Below, piece after piece: positions 31,243 to 36,411 of a stretch of 36,411 bases of DNA; positions within the stretch are counted from its first letter, which is position 1; the number at the start of each line of letters is the position of its first letter. The notes below the pieces were generated by a model, which did no database searches, had not been told where the DNA came from, and saw only the letters and a program-made list of their open reading frames with translations. The translations under genes and the position numbers were made by a program. Source of the DNA: Caldilineaceae bacterium (lineage in GTDB: Bacteria > Chloroflexota > Anaerolineae > Caldilineales > Caldilineaceae); the NCBI GenBank assembly GCA_011523365.1, contig WTGY01000212.1, forward strand, positions 1-36,411. The letters are read 5' to 3'.

Positions 31243-32484
31243 TCAATCCGCCGACCCCGCCGCCGGCGCCATCGGCAGCGCCGTCGCAATCCGCGTACGC
31301 AAAAACACGGCGCAGAACGCCGCGGCCAGCGGCATGAGGGCTACCACGTGCATTACCCCTGAAAGCGTGTAGAAGTCCGCGATCGGACCGGCCAGACCCA
31401 TGCCCAGCGCCCCCGTAGTAAATGTGAAGCCAAGTATAGCGCCGCTGGCCAGCCCCTGCCTGTGAGGCAAAAATCGCTGCGCCATCACAACCAGAATACT
31501 GTGCGGGATCCCCACAAGGAAGCCGGCAATAAAGGCCAGCGGGAAAAACACCCATCCATCCACAAGATCCAGCATCAGCCACGAAAACGGTGTCGACGCC
31601 AGCAGCGACCAAAGTAAGATCTTGGGCTGATCATAGCGGTCGCCAAGAACGCCCCCAGCCATCGAACCCAGCGCGATCGCCACACTCGGGACCCCAACCA
31701 TGAACCCGAACTGCGTCGGCGTAAACCCCAGATCCGCAAAATACTTGGGCAACATCCCATAGAAAATCTGGTGGACCGACGCACGCAACGCCACCAGGAT
31801 GGCGAATGCCGTGATCGCAACCCAGCGCCTGTTCGGCTGCGGCACTCGCCTAGGCGCATTGGCCGTTCGTTGCATCTGCCGCTGCAGGCGCGCTCGCTGA
31901 TTCGCTGTCAATGGACGCGGCGCCTCCTCCTCAACGCGCACCAGCGGCTTGCGCAGACCAAAGGCCATCCACACCACAAACGGCAGCGTCGCAACCGCCA
32001 TGATGCGCGGGCCAAGCATCCAGACCTCCTCCAGCAGCACCCCCGCGATCATCGGACCCAGCGCCAGCCCCAACTGACCCAGAAGGAAGAACACCGAGGT
32101 CCCCGTCGTCGCCTTGGGACCCCCGGCCGCGCCCGCGTTCATCGCGCCCTGAGGATGAAACGCGCCGCTCCCCAGCGAGGCGACCGTCATCAACGTGATC
32201 AGCGTGAAATAGTCCTGCGAAAATGTGGCCGCGTAGTAAAAGACCGCCGTCCACAGCAGCCCCAGCGCCCCCAGCCAGCGCCCGCCGAAACGGTCCGCCA
32301 GCACGCCGAAAAAGGGCTGAGAAAGCGAGCCCATCAGCGCGTAGGCCATCCCACCCAGCCCGATCTGCGCGTTCGTAATGTTGAAAGGCACCGCCAGAAC
32401 CGCCAAAATCATGGCAATCGAAGCATTCAGAATATCGATCGCCATGTGGCCGAACGAGACCGCGCTGAGCCGCCTGAGATTCAT
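31243..32484 (-). CDS. MFS transporter, fosmidomycin-resistance-like
   Basis: 413 aa with about 12 membrane segments in two halves separated by a basic cytoplasmic loop (residues ~195-225, rich in Arg/Gln). The loop after helix 2 has GVLADRFGGRW, the MFS signature. SLGSGAFHPQGAM in the first half and GVLGDRYDQPK in the second resemble Fsr-type efflux carriers. It likely exports a small molecule by proton antiport; the substrate is not known. ATG 32484 has GGAAAGAG 3 nt upstream. A perfect LacI-type palindrome 23 nt before the start suggests sugar- or metabolite-responsive control. Confidence 0.85.
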   Translation of the reverse strand: MNLRRLSAVSFGHMAIDILNASIAMILAVLAVPFNITNAQIGLGGMAYALMGSLSQPFFGVLADRFGGRWLGALGLLWTAVFYYAATFSQDYFTLITLMTVASLGSGAFHPQGAMNAGAAGGPKATTGTSVFFLLGQLGLALGPMIAGVLLEEVWMLGPRIMAVATLPFVVWMAFGLRKPLVRVEEEAPRPLTANQRARLQRQMQRTANAPRRVPQPNRRWVAITAFAILVALRASVHQIFYGMLPKYFADLGFTPTQFGFMVGVPSVAIALGSMAGGVLGDRYDQPKILLWSLLASTPFSWLMLDLVDGWVFFPLAFIAGFLVGIPHSILVVMAQRFLPHRQGLASGAILGFTFTTGALGMGLAGPIADFYTLSGVMHVVALMPLAAAFCAVFLRTRIATALPMAPAAGSAD

Positions 32485-32506
32485 CTGCTCTTTCCACGCA
32501 GGGGAG

Positions 32507-32520
32507 GTAAACCGGTTTAC
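32507..32520. promoter_or_regulatory. LacI-family operator palindrome
   Basis: GTAAACCGGTTTAC is a perfect 14-bp palindrome with the central CG and flanking AA/TT layout of LacI/GalR-family operators. It lies 23 bp before the MFS start, where it would overlap the promoter or early leader. No LacI-type gene is in the window. Confidence 0.55.
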
Positions 32521-32600
32521 ACCACCGAAAACTTTTCCAACTACTTAGCGCAATTCTATCAGCATCTGCACCTGACTTCAAAGCTGAGCCAGACCTGTAG

Positions 32601-32621
32601 GGGCAGGCCTTGTACCTGCCC
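32601..32621. repeat. GC hairpin GGGCAGG/CCTGCCC
   Basis: GGGCAGG (32601-32607) pairs with CCTGCCC (32615-32621), loop CCTTGTA. No T run of useful length. Looks like a dispersed REP-type hairpin rather than a terminator. Confidence 0.5.
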
Positions 32622-32664
32622 TTTCACGCCCCATAACTGGACTTCACCCCTTACCTAAATCAGT

Positions 32665-32692
32665 TTGACAATGTCCGACTCAATGTTATACT
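32665..32692 (+). promoter_or_regulatory. sigma70-type promoter of the second ABC operon
   Basis: TTGACA (32665-32670), 16-nt spacer, TATACT (32687-32692): near consensus. It implies a leader of about 325 nt before ATG 33025. Confidence 0.6.
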
Positions 32693-33024
32693 TCCCCTCG
32701 TTCCCCCAGTCTGGATCGGAAGAATCTTAAAGGGGCATCCGAAGCCTCCCAACATTGTCCGACCGCCGCGAGTGTCTCTTGCAATTGCCGAACGCCGCGC
32801 TTACACGGCCCAGGAACAGACGGCACGCTTACACCATATTCGCAACCCACTTCCACAGCTCACTGCTCGCCAGTTGCATGTACCGCCGTCTCGCACTCCC
32901 GGCGGCAACTTAAATGTTGGATTATAGGCGCCCCGTAGCCCGGACTGACCGCGCAATAACACCCGGTTCCAACCGGATTTCACTCTTGTAGCAAACATCC
33001 AAACCAGCCTTCCAGGAGGAAAAG

Positions 33025-34365
33025 ATGCACAAGACAAGTCGCCGTCAGTTTCTCAAAGTGAGCGCCGGCATGGGCGCCGCTGCAATGCTCGCCGCCTGTG
33101 CACCCGTAGCAACTGAGATGGACGCAGGGTCTGCCGACGCCATGGAAGAACCCATCGACCTCGTCGTCTGGTACCAGGACTGGGACGGCGCCAACCGCAT
33201 CATGGGATGGGTCCAGCCCGAGTTTGAAAAAGACCACGAAAACGTCAACGTCGACCTCCAGGCCATCGGCTACGGTGACCTGCTCAACAAGATGCTGCCC
33301 TCCATCGCCTCCGGCACCGAGGGCGACGTCATGATGATGTACACCGACTGGGTCGTCGCCACCGACATCACCCGCGTCTTCCTCGACATCACCGACGTCG
33401 CCGGCGGCGCTGCCGAGCTCGAAGAAAAGATGTGGCCGGCCGCCTTCCAGGCCGTCGAAATACCCGGCAACAAGGTCTACTACCTGCCTTGGCTCGCCGG
33501 CATCCGCGGCGCCGCCATGACCGTCAACATGGACCACTGCGCCGAAGCAGGCGTCGATTACCTCAACTTCGGAACCTACGAAGACGTGGTCGATGCCGGC
33601 ATCGCCATGACTCAGAAGAACGATGAAGGCAAAGTCACCCGCTCAGGTTACTCGATTGCCAGCTCCCAATATCAGCTGCTCTGGACACTGATCTGGCAGC
33701 TCGGCGGGGACTTCTTCGACAAGGAGACCGGCGTCTGGTCCCACGACAGCGAAGTGGGCGCAGCCGCCACGCAGATCCTGCACGACATCTACTGGGTCCA
33801 CAATACCGTCGACTTCGAGCTCTTCACCAACGAGTACGAGGCCTGCACACAGCAGCTCGTCTCAATCTGGGGCAACGGCGCCTGGACTATGAGTGTTATG
33901 ACCGACGTGGCCGACGTGCCCGCCGACAACATCGTCACGCCGCCCCTCGCCAACGCCGTCGAATATGTTCTCTACCCGCAGCATGTCGCCGGCTATGGCC
34001 TTTCCAAGCGGCTCGCCGATGACGCCGCCAAGCTGGATGCCGCCATCGACTTTGCCCTGCTCATCGTCAGCAACGGCGCCCTCCTCCAGGCCCTCGACTT
34101 CTACTCCGGCGTCGTTCCCTCCAAGGGCGTCTACAACGACCCCGGCATCGGCGACGTCAAGTACGGCCTCGTCTCCAAGCGCGTCGCCGAGGGCATGTGG
34201 CCCCACGCACGCTATCCGCAGGACCACGTCGCCCAGCAAGGCCCCGCCGCTGCCGAACTCGACCGCGCCATGCGCCAGGAAATCAGCATCCAGGAAGCGC
34301 TGTCCAACATGGACGCCTACCTGCAGGAACAGGAAGACCAGGCCCGAGAACGCCTGGCAGCCTGA
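33025..34365 (+). CDS. Tat-exported lipoprotein, sugar ABC substrate-binding protein
   Basis: 446-aa extracytoplasmic binding protein of the family-1 sugar class. The N-terminus has a twin-arginine motif SRRQFLK (5-11) and lipobox LAAC with Cys25. The mature part starts with an acidic linker and then LVVWYQDWDG, a typical first strand of this fold. Trp/Tyr-rich segments (MMMYTDWV, YYLPWLAG, WGNGAWTM) suit sugar stacking. ATG 33025 follows AGGAGG by 6 nt. Leads a three-gene importer operon. Third codon positions are strongly biased to C, unlike the first ABC locus in this window. Confidence 0.9.
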   Translation: MHKTSRRQFLKVSAGMGAAAMLAACAPVATEMDAGSADAMEEPIDLVVWYQDWDGANRIMGWVQPEFEKDHENVNVDLQAIGYGDLLNKMLPSIASGTEGDVMMMYTDWVVATDITRVFLDITDVAGGAAELEEKMWPAAFQAVEIPGNKVYYLPWLAGIRGAAMTVNMDHCAEAGVDYLNFGTYEDVVDAGIAMTQKNDEGKVTRSGYSIASSQYQLLWTLIWQLGGDFFDKETGVWSHDSEVGAAATQILHDIYWVHNTVDFELFTNEYEACTQQLVSIWGNGAWTMSVMTDVADVPADNIVTPPLANAVEYVLYPQHVAGYGLSKRLADDAAKLDAAIDFALLIVSNGALLQALDFYSGVVPSKGVYNDPGIGDVKYGLVSKRVAEGMWPHARYPQDHVAQQGPAAAELDRAMRQEISIQEALSNMDAYLQEQEDQARERLAA

Positions 34366-34389
34366 TCTCTCAAAACAACCGTCTGAAAT

Positions 34390-34417
34390 GGCGCCGCGTA
34401 CCCTTGTACGCGGCGCC
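34390..34417 (+). promoter_or_regulatory. intercistronic hairpin after binding-protein gene
   Basis: GGCGCCGCGTAC (34390-34401) pairs perfectly over 12 bp with GTACGCGGCGCC (34406-34417), tetraloop CCTT, no T run. Located between binding protein and permease as in the first ABC locus; probable mRNA-stabilising or partial-termination element. Confidence 0.7.
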
Positions 34418-34440
34418 CGCCAACCAGCGGAAACAGAAGT

Positions 34441-35388
34441 ATGACTACGTTGCAGGACCACCCCGTCTCCGGTGGTCAAACGTTGCCGCACATGCCCGTC
34501 GCCCGCCGTGACAGCGTCTGGCGCCGCTTCCGCCGCGCCAGCCCCTTCGCGCTCATCTACTCCGCCGCCATCCTCATCTTCTATACCATCATCTTCATCA
34601 TCCCCTTCGGCACCGGCATCTGGCTCGCCTTCCAGAACTGGGACTTCATCACCAATCCCAAGTTCGTCGGCCTGCGCAACTTCACAAAGGCCTTCACCGA
34701 CCAGTACTTCTGGCAAGCCTTGGAAAAGACGGTCCTCTTCTCCGTGGTCGAGATCAGCCTCGGCCTCACCATCGCCCTGCTCTTCGCCCTCGCCCTCAGC
34801 CAGATCCTCGGCAAGTGGCAGAACTTCTACCTCTCCGTCTACTACCTGCCCGTGATCACCCCGCTGGTCGTCTCCATCTACCTCTGGCGCTGGCTCTACC
34901 GCCCCACCGGCGGCGCCTTCAACACCCTGCTCAGCAGCGTCGGCCTGCCCGAGCAGCCCTTCCTCGCCAGCCCGCAACAGGCGCTCTGGGCCATCACCCT
35001 TGTCGTCATCTGGGCGCACCTCGGCACCGGCATCGTCCTCTTCCTCGCCGGCATCAACGACGTCCCCGAAAGCCTCTTCGAAGCCGCCCGCCTCGACGGC
35101 GCCGGCTTCTGGCAGTCCTTCTTCAAGATCACCCTGCCGCTGATCCGCCCCGTACTCGTCTACCAGATGGTCGTCAGCGTCATCGGCACCGTCCAGATGT
35201 TCGAGGCCTTCTTCCTCATCCCCGGCCCCGGCTTCAGCACACGCACACTCGCCCTCTACACCTACGAGCTCGGCTTCCGCGCCCTCAACCTCGGCTACGG
35301 CGCCGCCGTCTCCCTGATCATCTTCATAATGCTGCTCGGCGCCACCGTCTTCCAGCTCCGTCGCTGGCGCATCGAATGGGAACATTGA
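34441..35388 (+). CDS. carbohydrate ABC transporter permease, MalF type
   Basis: 315-aa membrane permease with a basic N-terminal tail and six predicted membrane segments. The EAA loop is at 212-237 (LFEAARLDGAGFWQS, then LPLIRP). It pairs with the MalG-type subunit 6 nt downstream and takes substrate from the lipoprotein upstream. There is no strong ribosome site, only GGAAACAGAAG before the ATG. No ATPase is encoded alongside. Confidence 0.9.
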   Translation: MTTLQDHPVSGGQTLPHMPVARRDSVWRRFRRASPFALIYSAAILIFYTIIFIIPFGTGIWLAFQNWDFITNPKFVGLRNFTKAFTDQYFWQALEKTVLFSVVEISLGLTIALLFALALSQILGKWQNFYLSVYYLPVITPLVVSIYLWRWLYRPTGGAFNTLLSSVGLPEQPFLASPQQALWAITLVVIWAHLGTGIVLFLAGINDVPESLFEAARLDGAGFWQSFFKITLPLIRPVLVYQMVVSVIGTVQMFEAFFLIPGPGFSTRTLALYTYELGFRALNLGYGAAVSLIIFIMLLGATVFQLRRWRIEWEH

Positions 35389-35394
35389 TGCCAC

Positions 35395-36288
35395 ATGGCC
35401 ACAACCGCTGACACCAGAACCCTGAACACCCCCATCTCCCCCCTCCGCCGCTGGATCATCTCCGGCAAATGGACGAAAGCCGTCGTATTCCTCATCCTGG
35501 CCTTCTTCAGCTTCGCCATGTTCTACCCTTTCATCTGGCTCCTCTTCTCCTCCTTCAAGACCGGCGCCGACATCGTCAGCCTGCCCGTCTCCCTCCTCCC
35601 CAAAAAGTGGACCCTCGGCGCCTACCTGATGGTCATGGACCCAACCCGCGCCAACCTGCCCATCGCCTACGTCAACAGTATCATCGTCACCACAGGCACC
35701 GTCATCAGCGTCCTCATCACCTCATCCATGGGCGGCTTCATCTTCGCCCGCCTCGAGTTCCCCGGCCGCGACTACCTCTTCTACTTCGTCCTCTCCACCA
35801 CCATGGTCCCCTTCCTCACCCTCCTCATCCCCCTCTACATCGTCATGCGCGAGCTCAACCTCCTCAACTCCCTCTGGGGCGTCTGGGTGCCCAGCATCTT
35901 CTCCTCATTCGGCGTCTTCCTCTGCCGTCAGTTCGTCTACGGCATCCCCCGCGAGCTCTACGACGCCGCCAAAATCGACGGCAGCGGCGACTTCGGCATC
36001 TACCGCAACATCATCCTCCCCCTCACCAAACCCATCCTCTCCGCCCTCGCCATCTTCGTCTTCCTCGGCGCCTTCAACGCCTACCTCTGGCCACTCGTCA
36101 TCCTCAACGAAGAAAAAAAGCTCACCCTCCCCCTCATCATCGCCCGCATGGCCAACCGCTTCGGCGGCACCGACTACCAGGCCGTCATGGCCGGCTCCGT
36201 CCTCGTCTCCATCCCACCACTCATCGTCTTCCTCATCTTCCAGAAAAACTTCGTCCGCGGCATCGCCCTCACCGGCCTCAAAGGCTAA
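35395..36288 (+). CDS. carbohydrate ABC transporter permease, MalG type
   Basis: 297-aa membrane permease, six predicted membrane segments, EAA loop at 187-213 (ELYDAAKIDGSGDFG, then LPLTKP) and a C-terminal QKNFVRGIALTGLKG that is characteristic of MalG-type subunits. The ATG at 35395 is 6 nt after the MalF stop with no ribosome site, so reinitiation is likely. Extreme C bias at third codon positions produces long false antisense frames here. Last gene of the operon in this window. Confidence 0.9.
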   Translation: MATTADTRTLNTPISPLRRWIISGKWTKAVVFLILAFFSFAMFYPFIWLLFSSFKTGADIVSLPVSLLPKKWTLGAYLMVMDPTRANLPIAYVNSIIVTTGTVISVLITSSMGGFIFARLEFPGRDYLFYFVLSTTMVPFLTLLIPLYIVMRELNLLNSLWGVWVPSIFSSFGVFLCRQFVYGIPRELYDAAKIDGSGDFGIYRNIILPLTKPILSALAIFVFLGAFNAYLWPLVILNEEKKLTLPLIIARMANRFGGTDYQAVMAGSVLVSIPPLIVFLIFQKNFVRGIALTGLKG

Positions 36289-36361
36289 CCCACCGCGCCA
36301 ACCCAAGCCATCACCGCAGTCTCTCTTTCCTCTCTCCTCTACACTCTCTCCTCGCTTTGTG

Positions 36362-36411
36362 CGGTCGGGCCTATTCGGCCCTCCCTTGTGCGGGGGCTCC
36401 GCCCCCGCAAC
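36362..36411 (+). repeat. dispersed double-hairpin repeat, copy 2 (window end)
   Basis: After CGGTC, GGGCC (36367-36371) pairs with GGCCC (36377-36381); the second hairpin (TGCGGGGGC / GCCCCCGCA) and linkers are identical to copy 1. It lies 74 bp after the last permease stop, where it could end transcription weakly. The 70 bp before it are pyrimidine-rich (CTCTCTCC). Confidence 0.8.

Larger units (their letters stand above)
32485..33024. other. 540-bp divergent intergenic region
   Basis: Separates the MFS gene (left) from the second sugar ABC operon (right). It holds the LacI-type palindrome, a GGGCAGG/CCTGCCC hairpin and a TTGACA promoter, all listed separately. The ~325 bp between that promoter and the ATG at 33025 contain no supported gene. 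Confidence 0.5.

Noticed and set aside
34402..34409. Shared CCTTGTAC apex of the hairpins at 32601 and 34390 as a repeat family
   Set aside because: Only eight bases in common between two hairpins with unrelated stems; insufficient to claim a family from this window.
33862..35394. 510-aa minus-strand frame
   Set aside because: Antisense to the ABC operon. Its Glu/Asp/Gly/Ala/Val-only composition is what the strong third-position C bias of the plus-strand genes generates; no ribosome site.

Overview
The window looks like a chromosomal piece of a Gram-positive-type or monoderm-like environmental bacterium, most likely a Chloroflexota member of the Anaerolineae/Caldilineaceae kind. This is inferred from the gene repertoire: Tat-type lipoprotein sugar-binding proteins, CUT1 sugar ABC importers without their own ATPase, a beta-keto acid cleavage enzyme, paired MDR dehydrogenases, RecD2, and a Cys-rich 'CGTCWFN' protein. 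No rRNA or marker gene is present to prove it. No tRNA, rRNA or CRISPR array was seen.

Layout. Bases 1-2600 form a visibly AT-richer accessory strip: the C-terminal remnant of an IS1595/ISXO2-type transposase, tiny ORFs with strong Shine-Dalgarno sites, intrinsic terminators, a TTGACA promoter inside an inverted repeat, a 115-nt three-way-junction RNA candidate starting where that promoter should start transcription, several small unknown proteins (two with zinc ribbons), and an almost fully overlapping antisense gene pair. Bases 2674-10271 (minus strand) are one catabolic locus: sugar-type binding protein, two permeases, SDR, two MDR dehydrogenases and a beta-keto acid cleavage enzyme. Bases 10820-17878 (minus) hold a Cys-rich unknown protein, an 825-aa lipoprotein built from three A+B repeat pairs, a MurE-type ligase, and a membrane-anchored Asp-box propeller protein that overlaps the ligase gene. 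A 415-bp MITE-like element with perfect 12-bp terminal inverted repeats and 9-bp target duplications sits just outside the promoter of the propeller gene.

Bases 18574-28772 carry housekeeping and metabolic genes: an alkaline-phosphatase-superfamily phosphodiesterase, an unknown protein, a sugar phosphate isomerase/epimerase coupled to recD2, a KefB-type antiporter, a Nudix hydrolase coupled to a HAD phosphatase, and a Cache-domain lipoprotein. Bases 28934-30878 are two tandem metallo-beta-lactamase-fold paralogues. A CACGAAG-type repeat cluster separates them from an MFS transporter, which has a perfect LacI-type operator palindrome at its promoter. The window closes with a second sugar ABC importer (binding protein plus two permeases) and the second copy of a double-hairpin repeat whose first copy lies inside the MITE.

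How it works together. Both ABC loci have a Tat lipoprotein binding protein followed by an intercistronic hairpin and then MalF/MalG-type permeases, so both presumably borrow an ATPase encoded elsewhere. The first is followed by a dehydrogenase/cleavage enzyme set consistent with oxidising an imported hydroxylated compound to a beta-keto acid that is cleaved with acetyl-CoA. Both ends of the window lie in repeated DNA (transposase remnant, double-hairpin repeat), which fits assembly breaks at multicopy sequences.
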